DNA from: Ryuthela nishihirai
Taxonomy: Eukaryota; Arthropoda; Arachnida; Araneae; Heptathelidae
NCBI GenBank assembly: GCA_038380435.1
Contig: JAWZYU010000028.1
Location: 20,568,201 to 20,632,200, forward strand
Reading direction: 5' to 3'
DNA length: 64,000 nucleotides
Below, piece after piece: positions 30,511 through 42,105 of this stretch. A model generated the notes under the pieces. The model searched no databases, was not told the DNA's origin, and saw only the letters and a program-made list of their open reading frames with translations. Positions within the stretch are counted from its first letter, which is position 1, and the number at the start of each line of letters is the position of its first letter. A program made the translations under genes and the position numbers.

Positions 30511-30852
30511 TCTATCATGTCATTTGGTGCTCCGTGTTGTTAATTGAGAAGCATAATTCAATGGTTTTAACAGTATTAATCATTAAGTAAATGTATTCTT
30601 AATATTTAATTTCAATCATGTATTACTACGCTAGAAAGGAGGCACCTGACCGAAAATCACCAGGGGTCAAGAGATTCTTATTCCGGTCCTGATATAAACT
30701 TGAAAATCTCTTGATTTTTCTCTGTAATTGCTTTTCATATTAAAACAGATGAATACTAATCGAATTTTAATTAATTATATCAAACTGAATATTTTTCTAA
30801 TGGTTTATCTTCAAACGTGAAATAATGAAACAGAAAAGTTGTCCAAACTTAC
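30511..30852. other. AT-rich intronic sequence
   Basis: No coding or repeat signal; it ends at the donor of the next exon. Confidence 0.5.
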
Positions 30853-30908
30853 ATTAACTGCAGACACTTTGTATTTCTTCATCATCGTAGGTAATTGTCG
30901 GCTGTTAT
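30853..30908 (-). CDS. Ionotropic receptor, probable first coding exon
   Basis: The 56-bp exon has acceptor TTTTTTCTTCCTTAG above 30908 and donor GTAAGTTTGG below 30853. It ends on a codon boundary, matching the phase-0 start of exon 18297. It reads NSRQLPTMMKKYKVSAVN; a tandem ATG at 30885-30880 could be the translation start. That would give an N-terminus without the large amino-terminal domain of iGluRs, as in many IR-type receptors. The small exon and weak conservation make this the least certain of the four, but the splice signals are good and the strand is consistent. Confidence 0.6.
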
Positions 30909-31037
30909 CTAAGGAAGAAAAAATAAATTTCAATATCCAATACTCAAAGAAAACAATCACATCGATTGAGTTTAATAATCATGCATGTAGAAATGTTTCG
31001 AAATGAAAATAAATAATGCAAAAAAATTGTACATAAA

Positions 31038-31814
31038 CAGGGCCTCTCACAGGTCCCGAGAGACCCGGGCATTTTCCAACCTTTGAAGCTCTTATCCAAA
31101 ATAGAAATTGATTGTCATTATTAGTTACGAACTCTTTCAATTCTATGGGGGCGGAGGTGGCTCAGTCGGTAGCGCGCCAGGCTCGTAATCTGTAGTTCCC
31201 AGGTTCGAGTCCCAGCTGGGTCAGCGTTGAGATTTATCTCCGCAAAATTCCCCGTTCTGCCCACGGTCAGTAGGGGACACCGATGGGCTTGGAAAGGCCG
31301 CCGTCCGTCGGATGGGACGTTAAGCCGTGGCCGTGTGCGGGAGAGCCATACCCTGTGCACGTTAAAGAACACACTGGATGGCCTTGACGGGAGGCTACCA
31401 TCTGTCTCCCAACAGCTGTTCCAGTGGGTGCCCTCCCCCAACCTTCTCTGAGCCTTCGGGATCTTGTGGCCTGGCCATTTAGCCCATGGTGTGCAAAATA
31501 GTGCCGCTCAGAGGTAAAACAATCTAATCCTTTCAATTCTAATTTGTTAAAATCTATTCATTCAGCTTCTTCGCAGTATTGTATACCACGGAGAAGATTA
31601 ATGAGAAAATCAAGACCGCAGCAGAAAGACGCCAGAAAAAAACAAACATCCTTCCTTATCTGATGCTTGTCAGTTAAAAAATATATCTATTACTAAATCA
31701 ACCTTTTATTGCTTTATTTAAAATAAAAAAATGGACAATTGTCTAAATTCTTGGCCCCCTTTGCGTTTGGTCGAGGCCAAATGACCCTCTTAGTATCACC
31801 ACTCAAAGGCCCTG
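31038..31814. mobile_element. hAT MITE with 8-bp target duplication
   Basis: CAGGGCCTCTCA starts it and AAAGGCCCTG ends it; TACATAAA (31030-31037) and TACATAAG (31815-31822) flank it. A SINE sits inside at 31146-31529, leaving about 390 bp of MITE. Only its right half is present in the downstream duplicate (to 34755). Confidence 0.8.
31146..31529 (+). mobile_element. SINE A with 12-bp target duplication
   Basis: CTTTCAATTCTA at 31134-31145 and 31530-31541. This is the left bounding SINE of the 2.95-kb tandem duplication. Confidence 0.95.
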
Positions 31815-31848
31815 TACATAAGTATAAGGGAAAAAGATAAAAACAAAA

Positions 31849-32176
31849 TAGTGGACCTTCGCTGCTCGCTATACCGCGCACTCGGTTATAGCGCTGGCGA
31901 TGTTCGCGATAAGTTCAAACATGTTTATACAGGTCCGTGCGGCGTTAGTGAGTATCGCATTTTATTGTCACTGCGTATTGAGTAATTGTGTATGTATTGA
32001 GTTCCTGCATGTATTTTGAATAGTGTTTAATTATTGTATGCATGATGAGTAAAAGAAAAGCTTACAGTGCGAAATTTATTGTGTCGCCACCGCACCGCTC
32101 GGTATAACGTAGTTCACCTTATAACGCGGGTGTTGTTTCCCGCCCGACATGCGCGTTATATCGGGGGTCCACTGTA
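31849..32176 (+). mobile_element. pogo/Tigger-like MITE
   Basis: The ends are AGTGGACCTTCG and, inverted, CAGTGGACCCCCG, with TA at the right side. The interior keeps ATGATGAGTAAAAG-type codons reading MMSKRKAYSAKF, the start expected of a Tigger/jerky transposase, after which coding is deleted. Confidence 0.75.
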
Positions 32177-32249
32177 TCTTAATTCCAGATAAACGTTTTA
32201 ATGTCACTCTCAAGGAAATTGTTCTTCTGTATAATGCTAAAAAATTCTA

Positions 32250-32400
32250 GTTATGCATTGTGATGGACTTGCTCCGGATGTAATGGGCTGCACAAAATGT
32301 CGTGACCGCCAGGAGGACAATGAATTTGCCCCTTAATTACCTTCACCCTTATTTCGGTGAAATGACAGATTCATGGGTGGTTACACCCGTACCGACGTAA
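32250..32400 (-). repeat. Fragment of LTR family L1, 3' part
   Basis: TGTGATGGACTTGC...AATGTCGTGACCGCCAGGAGG matches the minus-strand end of 11002-11868. It breaks at about 32398 and joins the motif AGTTTAGTCACAACCGAGGG that also borders the palindrome spacer at 38932 and 40590. Confidence 0.7.
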
Positions 32401-32529
32401 GTAGTAGTTTAGTCACAACCGAGGGTTTCCCCTTTGCACAGTGCTTTCCCCCCTATGACGTAACAGGCCACCCCCCTGAGCCACCCCCGCCTCTGCTCTC
32501 GATTTCGTTTTCTGGCTTGCTACATAGAA
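32401..32529. repeat. Junction block with a truncated SINE head
   Basis: CACAACCGAGGG...CCTATGACGTAACAGGCCAC followed by CTGAGCCACCCCCGCC, an inverted scrap of SINE head. It is repeated at 35370-35480. Confidence 0.6.
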
Positions 32530-32965
32530 CTCTTCATGAAAATAAAAACAATTGATGCGAATGCAAGATAACAGGAAACTAGATGCTTTTGATTCTAGAT
32601 GCTTACGCAGTATCTTGGGTATTAGGTAGTTTAACTTTGTAACTAATGATGAGGTTAGGCAAAGGAGTCTGCAACCTCCTTTAAGCAGCATATTGTGCAG
32701 AGAGAGACTCCGTTGGTTTGGCCATGTTGCCTGTGTGGATAATTATAGATTGGCAAATAAAGTTATGAACAGTGTGCCTAAAGGCCTCAGAAGGAGGGGG
32801 AGACCTAGGATGCGGTGGGCAGACAATGTCAAACAGGACCTGGTTAGAATTGGTGTGCAGTGGCCAGATGCAGCAGATGTAGCTAAGGACAGACTTGCTT
32901 GGAGAACTAAATTTCACGGTCTGGTTGGACCTCCGTAGCCATGGCTGCTTGAGGATGATGATGAT
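32530..32965 (+). pseudogene. RTE-type LINE, 3' tail only
   Basis: It encodes RERLRWFGHVACVDNYRLAN and RRRGRPRMRWADNVKQDL, the C-terminal tail of RTE/craniofacial-like reverse transcriptase polyproteins, ending with GATGATGATGATGAG, the short-repeat tail typical of RTE elements. The endonuclease and polymerase are missing (5' truncation). Confidence 0.82.
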
Positions 32966-32999
32966 GAGAGGACGCTATTAAAGCTATTGAGAGATCTGA

Positions 33000-34060
33000 A
33001 AAAATATTAAATGTGATATTTCATTAATATGTATCCAAATCAAGAATAATTTTTCACTATCTTTGAAAGAAAAAGGCTGAATATTTATGGGAGGACAAAG
33101 AATTCTGCAGTGTGACATTACAATGTGGGAAAATATTGGTCAGTTTCCTTTTCTTTTACAAAATGAGCTAAAAAAAGGAACAAACCAAAAATTCATCACG
33201 AATTCGGGGGAACAAACTTTGCCACGAACTTTAATCGTTTAATCATGGTGAAGTAAGAACCAAGGCCACTCATTAGAAGAGAGATTGTAAGGAGAAAACG
33301 TTTTTAGAAGCTAAGTAATGAACTTGGCAAGAATTCAGAACGGAACAAATAAGCCCCTAAAATGTTATGTGATCAATATTATTTGGAATTCTGAATAGGT
33401 AATACGGAAATTGAAAGGAGTAAAAGAAATTAAATCCCTATGTTGCTTTCGTCTACACGTCAAGCACTATACATTGCATCAGTTTCATTAATTCCACCAT
33501 TTTTTTTTAACTCATTTGCATTAAGAGTAAAAATAATTGAAACGGAACAAAGTGTTACCATACTTTCGAGGTTGTAGAATGAAAATACGAAATTCAACCA
33601 GGGTTGGTTCAGGGCAGTCAAGTCACAATGGGTTTAGGAATCAACATTATTATATTTGTATATAATATTTATATAAAACGTTAACTATCAGTAAATGAAC
33701 TGTAAATAGAACACAGCTTAGGAAGAGATGATTTTTATTCCTCACCCCTATTTATCAGCAATTCTGAAAATGTATGCAATTCCAACGCAGACTACCAGTA
33801 TCATCTTTAAAAATGTTTACGACAATACACAAGTAAAAATTGCTGTTCAAAACTCTTAACCCAATAATTTGTAGGTAAAGAAATCGCTCAAAAAGATATA
33901 TGATCACATATTCCTTACACAAACTACTTATCCACTTTGTAAAACTTTCTGCATTGATCTATATTTTTTACATTGTCAGCGAATTTAAATTCACACAAGT
34001 TTGAGCTCGATTTCGCAACAGCAAAATATTTTTAACCCATTAGTTTCCTTGCTTTGTGAC
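33000..34060. other. Non-coding part of the duplicated unit
   Basis: AT-rich sequence without recognisable genes, repeated at about 35948-37010 and, inverted, at about 42540-43590. Confidence 0.7.
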
Positions 34061-34083
34061 TACACAAGGTCAGGCAAACTAAC

Positions 34084-34467
34084 GGGGGCGGGGGTGGCCC
34101 AGTCTACAGATCGCGCCAGGCTCGTAATCTGTAGTTCCCAGGTTCGAGTCCCAGCTGGGTCAGCATTGAGATTTATCTCCGCAAAATTCCCCGTTCTGCC
34201 CACGGTCAGTAGGGGACACCGATGGGCTTGGAAAGGCCGCCGTCCATCGGATGGGACGTTAAGCCGTGGCCGTGTGCGGGAGAGCCATGCCCTGTGCACG
34301 TTAAAGAACACACTGGATGGCCTTGACGGGAGGCTACCATCTGTCTCCCAACAGCTGTTCCAGTGGGTCCCCTCCCCCAACCTTCTCTGAGCCTTCGGGG
34401 TCCTTGTGGCCTGGCCATTTAGCCCATGGTGTGCAAAATAGTGCCGCTCAGAGGTAAAACAATCTAA
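34084..34467 (+). mobile_element. SINE A, hybrid recombinant copy
   Basis: Its left flank (AAACTAACGGG) matches the SINE at 37034 and its right flank (CTTTCAATTCTA) matches the SINE at 31146. This is the signature of a crossover inside the SINE, so it has no target duplication of its own. Like 37034 it carries the unusual head GGCCCAGTCTACAGATCGCG. Confidence 0.92.
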
Positions 34468-34789
34468 TCCTTTCAATTCTAATTTGTTAAAATCTATTCA
34501 TTCAGCTTCTTCGCAGTATGGTATACCACGGAGAAGATTAATGAGTAAATCAAGACCGCAGCAGAAAGACGCCAGAAAAAAACAAACATCCATCCTTATC
34601 TGATGCTTGTCAGTTAAAAAATATACCTATTACTAAATCAACCTTTTATTGCTTTATTTAAAATAAAAAAATGGACAAGTGTCTAAATTCTTGGCCCCCT
34701 TTCCGTTTGGGTCGAGGCCAGATGACCCTCTTAGTACCACCACTGAAAGGCCCTGTACATAAGTATAAGGGAAAAAAATAAAAACAAAA

Positions 34790-35125
34790 TAGTGGACCTT
34801 CGTTATAGCGCTGCTCGCTATACCGCGCACTCGGTTATATCGCTGGCGATGTTCGCGATAAGTTCAAACATGTTTATACAGGTCCGTGCGGCGTTAGTGA
34901 GTATCGCATTTTATTGTTACTGCGTATTGAGTAATTGTGTATGTATTGAGTTCCTGCATGTATTTTGAATAGTGTTTAATTATTGTATGCATGATGAGTA
35001 AAAGAAAAGCTTACAGTGCGAAATTTATTGTGTCGCCACCGCACCGCTCGGTATAACGCGGTTCACCTTATAACGCAGGTGTTGTTTCCCGCCCGACATG
35101 CGCGTTATATCGGGGATCCACTGTA
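34790..35125 (+). mobile_element. pogo/Tigger-like MITE, duplicated copy
   Basis: Same element as 31849-32176 with a slightly better left end (TTCGTTATAGCGCTGCTCGC). Confidence 0.75.
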
Positions 35126-35199
35126 TCTTAATTCCAGATAAACGTTTAAATGTCACTCTCAAGGAAATTATTCTTCTGTATAATGCTAAAAAATTCTAG

Positions 35200-35360
35200 T
35201 TATGCATTGTGATGGACTCGCTCCGGATGTAATGGGCTGCACAAAATGTCATGACCGCCAGGAGGACGATGAATTTGCCCCTTAATTACCTTCACCCTTA
35301 TTTCGGTGAAATGACAGGTTCATGGGTTGTTACACTCGTACCGACGTAAGTAGTAGTTTA
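35200..35360 (-). repeat. Fragment of LTR family L1, duplicated copy
   Basis: Counterpart of 32250-32400 with a few substitutions. Confidence 0.7.
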
Positions 35361-35479
35361 GTCACAACCGAGGGTTTCCCCTTTGCACAGTGCTTTCCCC
35401 CTATGACGTAACAGGCCACCCCCCTGAGCCACCCCCGCCTCTGCTCTCGATTTTGTTTTCTGGCTTGCTACGTAGAACT

Positions 35480-35915
35480 TTTCATGAAAATAAAAACAAT
35501 TGATGCGAATGCAAGATAACAGGAAACTAGATGCTTTTGATTCTAGATGCTTACGCAGTATCTTGGGTATTAGGTGGTTTAACTTTGTAACTAATGATGA
35601 GATTAGGCAAAGGAGTCTGCAACCTCCTTTAAGCAGCATATTGTGCAGAGAGAGACTCCGTTGGTTTGGCCATGTTGCCTGTGTGGATAATTATAGATTG
35701 GCAAATAAAGTTATGAACAGTGTGCCTAAAGGCCTCAGAAGGAGGGGGAGACCTAGGATGCGGTGGGCAGACAATGTCAAACAGGACCTGGTTAGAATTG
35801 GTGTGCAGTGGCCAGATGCAGCAGATGTAGCTAAGGACAGACTTGCTTGGAGAACTAAATTTCACGGTCTGGTTGGACCTCCGTAGCCATGGCTGCTTGA
35901 TAATGATGATGATGA
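35480..35915 (+). pseudogene. RTE-type LINE 3' tail, palindrome left arm
   Basis: Same sequence as 32530-32965. The frame 35500-35886 stays open for 128 codons (CLRSILGIRWFNFV then RERLRWFGHV), showing how little it has decayed since duplication. Confidence 0.82.
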
Positions 35916-37033
35916 GAGGACGCTATTAAAGCTATTGAGAGATCTGAAAAAATATTAAATGTGATATTTCATTAATATGTATCCAAATCAAGAATAATTT
36001 TTCACTATCTTTGAAAGAAAAAGGCTGAATATTTATGGGAGGACAAAGAATTCTGCAGTGTGACATTACAATGTGGGAAAATATTGGTCAGTTTCCTTTT
36101 CTCTTCCAAAATGAGCTAAAAAAAGGAACAAACCAAAAATTCATCGCGAATTCGGGGGAACAAACTTTGCCACGAACTTTAATCGTTTAATCATGGTGAA
36201 GTAAGAACCAAGGCCACTCATTAGAAGAGAGATTGTAAGGAGAAAACGTTTTTAGAAGCTAAGTAATGAACTTGGCAAGAATTCAGAACGGAACAAATAA
36301 GCCCCTAAAATGTTATGTGATCAATATTATTTGGAATTCTGAATAGGTAATACGGAAATTGAAAGGAGTAAAAGAAATTAAATCCCTATGTTGCTTTCGT
36401 CTACACGTCAAGCACTATACATTGCATCAGTTTCATTAATTCCACTATTTTTTTTTAACTCATTTGCATTACGAGTAAAAATAATTGAAACGGAACAAAG
36501 TGTTACCATACTTTCGAGGTTATAGAATGAAAATACGAAATTCAACCAGGGTTGGTTCAGGGCAGTCAAGTCACAATGGGTTTAGGAATCAACATTATTA
36601 TATTTGTATATAATATTTATATAAAACGTTAACTATCAATAAATGAACTGTAAATAGAACACAGCTTAGGAAGAGATGATTTTTATTCCTCACCCCTATT
36701 TATCAGCAATTCTGAAAATGTATGCAATTCCAACGCAGAATACCAGTATCATCTTTAAAAATGTTTACGACAATACACAAATAAAAAATGCTGTTCAAAA
36801 CTCTTAACCCAATAATTTGTAGGTAAAGAAATCGCTCAAAAAGATATATGATCACATATTCCTTACACAAACTACTTATCCACTTTGTAAAACTTTCTGC
36901 ATTGATCTATATTTTTTACATTGTCAGCGAATTTAAATTCACACAAGTTTGAGCTCGATTTCGCAACAGCAAAATATTTTTAACCCATTAGTTTCCTTGC
37001 TTTGTGACTACACAAGGTCAGGCAAACTAACGG

Positions 37034-37418
37034 GGGCGGGGGTGGCCCAGTCTACAGATCGCGCCAGGCTCGTAATCTGTAGTTCCCAGGTTCGAGTCCC
37101 AGCTGGGTCAGCGTTGAGATTTATCTCCGCAAAATTCCCCGTTCTGCCAACGGTCAGTAGGGGACACCGATGGGCTTGGAAAGGCCGCCGTCCGTCGGAT
37201 GGGACGTTAAGCCGTGGCCGTGTGCGGGAGAGCCATGCCCTGTGCACGTTAAAGAACACGCTGGATGGCCTTGACGGGAGGCTACCATCTGTCTCCCAAC
37301 AGCTGTTCCAGTGGGTCCCTCCCCTAACCTTCTCTGAGCCTTCGGGGTCCATGTGACCTGGCCATTTAGCCCATGTTGTGCAAAAAAGTGCCGCTCAGAG
37401 GTAAAACAACCCAAGAAC
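37034..37418 (+). mobile_element. SINE A, palindrome left arm
   Basis: AACTAACGG at 37025-37033 and 37419-37427 form its target duplication. The head is altered to GGCCCAGTCTACAGATCGCG, disrupting the A box. Confidence 0.92.
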
Positions 37419-37448
37419 AACTAACGGAAGTAGCCCAAACTCACAAGG

Positions 37449-37826
37449 TTGGGTTGGGTTGTTTTACCTCTGAGCAGCACTTTTTTGCACACCATGGGCT
37501 AAATGGCCAGGTCACATGGACCCCGAAGGCTCAGAGATGGTTGGGGGAGGGGACCCACTGGAACAGCTGTTGGACAGACTCCCATCAAGGCCATCCTGCC
37601 TGTTCTTCACGTGCACAGGGTATGGCTCTCTCGCACACGGGGCCACGGCTTAACGTCCCATCCGACGGACGGTGTCCTTTCCATGCCCATCGGTGTCCCC
37701 TACTGACCATGGGCAGGGCGGGGAATTTTGCGGAGATAAATCTCAACGCTGACCCAGATGGGACTCGAACCTTGGAACTACAGATTACGAGCCTGGCGCG
37801 CTACCGACTGAGCCACCCCCGCCCCC
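37449..37826 (-). mobile_element. SINE A, palindrome left arm, opposed to the previous copy
   Basis: CCAAACTCACAAGG before 37449 and after 37826 forms the target duplication. A 16-bp internal deletion follows GCTGTTGG. Confidence 0.94.
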
Positions 37827-38021
37827 CAAACTCACAAGGAAAGCAATCAGTGCAAATCGTTATTCACATGAGAGATCTTTGAAGAAGTTTAAGCACCTTC
37901 TGGAAACAAAACGTAAATCTTTTACCATACCAAATGAGTGTTATATATATTTTTTGAATTTTCAGTGTTTGCATATTTGATCATTTTAAAAACGTAGATT
38001 TCAGATTTTATTCAGTATGCA

Positions 38022-38930
38022 TGTCATGTCCCTCTAATTTATTTATTTTATTCATTTGTGCGTTTTATTATATTTTTGTTATTGTTATTATTTTTACGTA
38101 TTAAGTGTGTTCTTCGAAGTGCTATTGTGGGAATGTGACTCGTAAATGTTTTTTTCGAGCCTGAGCTGGCAATCTGTATGAGAGGATGGATCTCACAAGC
38201 CCTTTTATGGCCTTTACAACTAACCTGGGGAGCGAGTGTCATCGTGGGAGGCGAGCCGCGAGTGAGGAAACAACAATCTGTGCTTTGCTGTCAAACTGGA
38301 AGGACGTTTGATGCGCGTTAAGGGGACGCCGCTCTGTCTCAAAATGGAAACCCTTAAGGTGAGGGTTCGATTCTATGTGTGAATCAAAGTCTTGAGGGTA
38401 GCTGTCAAACAGGAAAGACGTTTGATGCGCGTTAAGGGGACGCCGCTCTGTCTCAAAAAGGAAACCCTTAAGGTGAGGGTTCGATTCTATGTGTGAATCA
38501 AAGTCTTGAGGGTAGCTGTCAAACTGGAATGACGTTTGAACATGCGTCAAGTGACGCCGCTCTTACTCGAACAAAACCCTTAAGGAGATGGTTCGATTCT
38601 AAGTGAGAATCGAGATTCTTGGTGAATCTGATACGGTTCTGTGGATTCTGTGTGAACCATATTGTAGGCAAAGGTTAATTATCTTTTCGCCGAGTTGGAG
38701 GTCGGTAAAGCGAGAATCTGCAAAGTGTGCGGTTCTCCACCTCATTGCGTAATTGTTTGCAGCAGTAAACCAGCAAAGACCTATGGAGATGAGAGTATCC
38801 CCAGCACGTGATTGTATATAGTGTGAATAGACTGTATTGTCCCTATATAACTCTCGTGCGTGAATTGTTGGACATATTTTTATACATCACTTGACGCAAC
38901 AAGTCTGAGGCATACGTCAGTAGTTTAGTC
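38022..38930 (+). repeat. LTR family L1, palindrome left arm
   Basis: It starts TGTCATGTCCCTCTAATTTA. It contains an internal ~114-bp tandem repeat (units near 38293, 38407, 38520; ACGTTTGATGCGCGTTAAGG), which opens a 103-codon minus frame that is not a gene. The 3' end grades into the ACAACCGAGGG junction block. Confidence 0.8.
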
Positions 38931-39013
38931 ACAACCGAGGGATTCCCTTTGCACAGTGCTTTCCCCCACCTATGACGTCATCGACCACGCCCCCTATGAC
39001 GTAACAGGCCACG

Positions 39014-40467
39014 CATAGGTTAATATCTGAAATGTCTGGCCCGCATCTAAGCCACAGCAAGTACACGTTATAATCCTAGAATCCACAGAGCGAGGGACGA
39101 ATTTTTTTTTTTTCCGGTGAAACACATCTACAGAAAACTGATTTTTATTTCGACCATGGAGTGATTTTAATAAAGGTGAGGAATATTTTGACGAGTGTTT
39201 AATTACTAGGGAGTTTAATAGCCGGGAATTTTAATTATAAGAAAATCGTTTAACCGTCTTGGTGGAATAAATACAGCTTTGCGAGTTTGATTTACAATTT
39301 GAGATCCGCATTCAAAAGCATTCAGTGGTAGTGTTGGTTTTGATGTAAGAAATACATAGAAAAAGTTAGTTATAAAGAATGCTAGGTTAATGTCTGACCT
39401 GTTCGACACGCATCTAAGCCACAGCTAGTACACGGCATAGTCCTGAAATCCACCCAGCGAGGGACGATTTTTTTTTTTTTTTCCGGTGAAACACATCTAC
39501 AGAAAACTGATTTTAATAAAGGTGAGGAATATTTTGACGAGTGTTTAATTACTAGGGGGTTGATTAACGGAGTTTGAAAATTTTTCCACTGCAGATGTGT
39601 GTTCTAAAAGCCGATTTAACATGTCATCCCTACGAATAATTTAAACCATTATTAATTTCACCCTATGGTATTTTCTATGGAAACAGTAAGAGTAAAATGA
39701 GTTTCAACTGTAGGACGATTTTTAATAGAGGTAAGGGAATTTTGATGAGTGTTTAATTACTAAGCAATTTTGTATCATTCCTTTCTGTACAATTATTCTA
39801 AGACCAGTCAATCGTTCCATGCAATTATTCTGAGACTTGCATCAGCCGAGTGAAGGAGTTGGGGCCTTAAAATGGTCAACCAGAGGGTTTTTCATAAGGG
39901 GGAGGGCTTAAAATATAGGTAGGTCGACCGTGGGGTCCGAAAACGAGAAATTAGACTTAAAATCAAGGGGTTTTTGGGAAAATAGTACTTCTCCCTGTCA
40001 ACAGATGGCGCCAGGAGGGTTTTTAATAAGGGGGAGGGCTTAAAATATAGGTAGGTCGACCGTGGGGTCCGAAAACGAGAAATTAGACTTAAAATAAAGG
40101 GTTTTTTGGGAAAATAGTACTTCTCCCTGTCAACAGATGGCGCCAGGAGGGTTTTTAATAAGGGGGAGGGCTTAAAATATAGGTAGGTCGACCGTGGGGT
40201 CCGAAAACGAGAAATTAGACTTAAAATAAAGGGGTTTTTGGGAAAATAGTACTTCTCCCTGTCAACAGATGGCACCAGGAGGGTTTTTAATAAGGGGGAG
40301 GGCTTAAAATATAGGTAGGTCGACCGGGGGGTCCGAAAACGAGAAATTAGAGGGAAAATAAAGGGTTTTTGGGAAAATAGTACTTCTCACTGTCAACAGA
40401 TGGCGCCACTGAGGGTGAAAGGGGGGTTTAATAAAGGGGGAGGAATTATTAATTATTGATAAAGGGG
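39014..40467. other. Palindrome spacer
   Basis: Unique to the centre. It holds a ~170-bp direct duplication (39031-39208 and 39390-39556; CATCTAAGCCACAG...GTGTTTAATTACTAGGG, with a short third part near 39715) and then the 132-bp array. Its right edge carries alternating TACGTAATG/TTACGTCAT motifs. Confidence 0.8.
39883..40413. repeat. ~132-bp tandem repeat, 4 units
   Basis: Units start at 39883, 40013, 40145 and 40277 with AGGAGGGTTTTTAATAAGGG. The 132-bp period is a multiple of 3, hence an open minus frame of 127 codons, which I regard as non-coding. Confidence 0.93.
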
Positions 40468-40589
40468 CGTGGCCTGTTACATAATGATTATGTAATGATT
40501 ACGTCATGCTACGTAATGTTACGTCATAGGGGACGTGGTCGATGACGTCATAGGGGGAAAGCACTGTGCAAAGGGAATCCCTCGGTTGT

Positions 40590-41498
40590 GACTAAACTAC
40601 TGACGTATGCCTCAGACTTGTTGCGTCAAGTGATGTATAAAAATATGTCCAACAATTCACGCACGAGAGTTATATAGGGACAATACAGTCTATTCACACT
40701 ATATACAATCACGTGCTGGGGATACTCTCATCTCCATAGGTCTTTGCTGGTTTACTGCTGCAAACAATTACGCAATGAGGTGGAGAACCGCACACTTTGC
40801 AGATTCTCGCTTTACCGACCTCCAACTCGGCGAAAAGATAATTAACCTTTGCCTACAATATGGTTCACACAGAATCCACAGAACCGTATCAGATTCACCA
40901 AGAATCTCGATTCTCACTTAGAATCGAACCATCTCCTTAAGGGTTTTGTTCGAGTAAGAGCGGCGTCACTTGACGCATGTTCAAACGTCATTCCAGTTTG
41001 ACAGCTACCCTCAAGACTTTGATTCACACATAGAATCGAACCCTCACCTTAAGGGTTTCCTTTTTGAGACAGAGCGGCGTCCCCTTAACGCGCATCAAAC
41101 GTCTTTCCTGTTTGACAGCTACCCTCAAGACTTTGATTCACACATAGAATCGAACCCTCACCTTAAGGGTTTCCATTTTGAGACAGAGCGGCGTCCCCTT
41201 AACGCGCATCAAACGTCCTTCCAGTTTGACAGCAAAGCACAGATTGTTGTTTCCTCACTCGCGGCTCGCCTCCCACGATGACACTCGCTCCCCAGGTTAG
41301 TTGTAAAGGCCATAAAAGGGCTTGTGAGATCCATCCTCTCATACAGGTTGCCAGCTCAGGCTCGAAAAAAACATTTACGAGTCACATTCCCACAATAGCA
41401 CTTCGAAGAACACACTTAATACGTAAAAATAATAACAATAACAAAAATATAATAAAACGCACAAATGAATAAAATAAATAAATTAGAGGGACATGACA
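40590..41498 (-). repeat. LTR family L1, palindrome right arm
   Basis: Mirror of 38022-38930, including the 114-bp internal repeats (40970-41240). Confidence 0.85.
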
Positions 41499-41696
41499 TG
41501 CATACTGAATAAAATCTGAAATCTACGTTTTTAAAATGATCAAATACGCAAACACTGAAAATTCAAAAATATATATATAACACTCATTTGGTATGGTAAA
41601 AGATTTACGTTTTGTTTCCTGAAGGTGCTTAACCTTCTTCAAAGATCTCTCATGTGAATAGCGATTTGCACTGATTGCTTTCCTTGTGAGTTTGGG

Positions 41697-42074
41697 GGGC
41701 GGGGGTGGCTCAGTCGGTAGCGCGCCAGGCTCGTAATCTGTAGTTCCAAGGTTCGAGTCCCAGCTGGGTCAGCGTTGAGATTTATCTCCGCAAAACTCCC
41801 CGCCCTGCCCATGGTCAGTAGGGGACACCGATGGGCTTGGAAAGGACACCGTCCGTCGGATGGGACGTTAAGCCGTGGCCCCGTGTGCGGGAGAGTCATA
41901 CATTGTGCACGTTGAAGAACAGGCAGGATGGCCTTGATGGGAGTCTGTCCAACAGCTGTTCCAGTGGGTCCCCTCCCCCAACCATCTCTGAGCCTTCGGG
42001 GTCCATGTGACCTGGCCATTTAGCCCATGGTGTGCAAAAAAGTGCCGCTCAGAGGTAAAACAACCCAACCCAAC
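41697..42074 (+). mobile_element. SINE A, palindrome right arm
   Basis: Mirror of 37449-37826 with the same internal deletion. Confidence 0.93.
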
Positions 42075-42105
42075 CTTGTGAGTTTGGGTTACTTCCGTTA
42101 GTTGT

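Larger units (their letters stand above)
31530..37033. repeat. 2.95-kb direct tandem duplication
   Basis: Unit 1 (31530-34083) and unit 2 (34468-37033) are nearly identical, offset by about 2948 bp. Each holds the MITE right half, a pogo-like MITE, an LTR fragment, an RTE tail and about 1 kb of unique DNA. The three SINEs at the boundaries are arranged as expected for unequal crossing-over between SINE copies. Confidence 0.9.

Noticed and set aside
31554..31649. Minus ORF MFVFFWRLSAAVLIFSLIFS resembling a signal peptide, candidate first exon of the receptor
   Set aside because: Lies in MITE sequence, partly duplicated at 34500, and its possible donor sites do not fit the phase needed by exon 30853-30908.
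38239..38550. 103-codon ORF with DSYPQDFDSHIESNPHLKG repeats, also mirrored at 40970-41281
   Set aside because: Lies in an LTR and follows its ~114-bp internal repeats; seen twice only because of the palindrome.
39892..40275. 127-codon minus ORF with repeated PSVDREKYYFPK
   Set aside because: Produced by the 132-bp array; no start context or homology.
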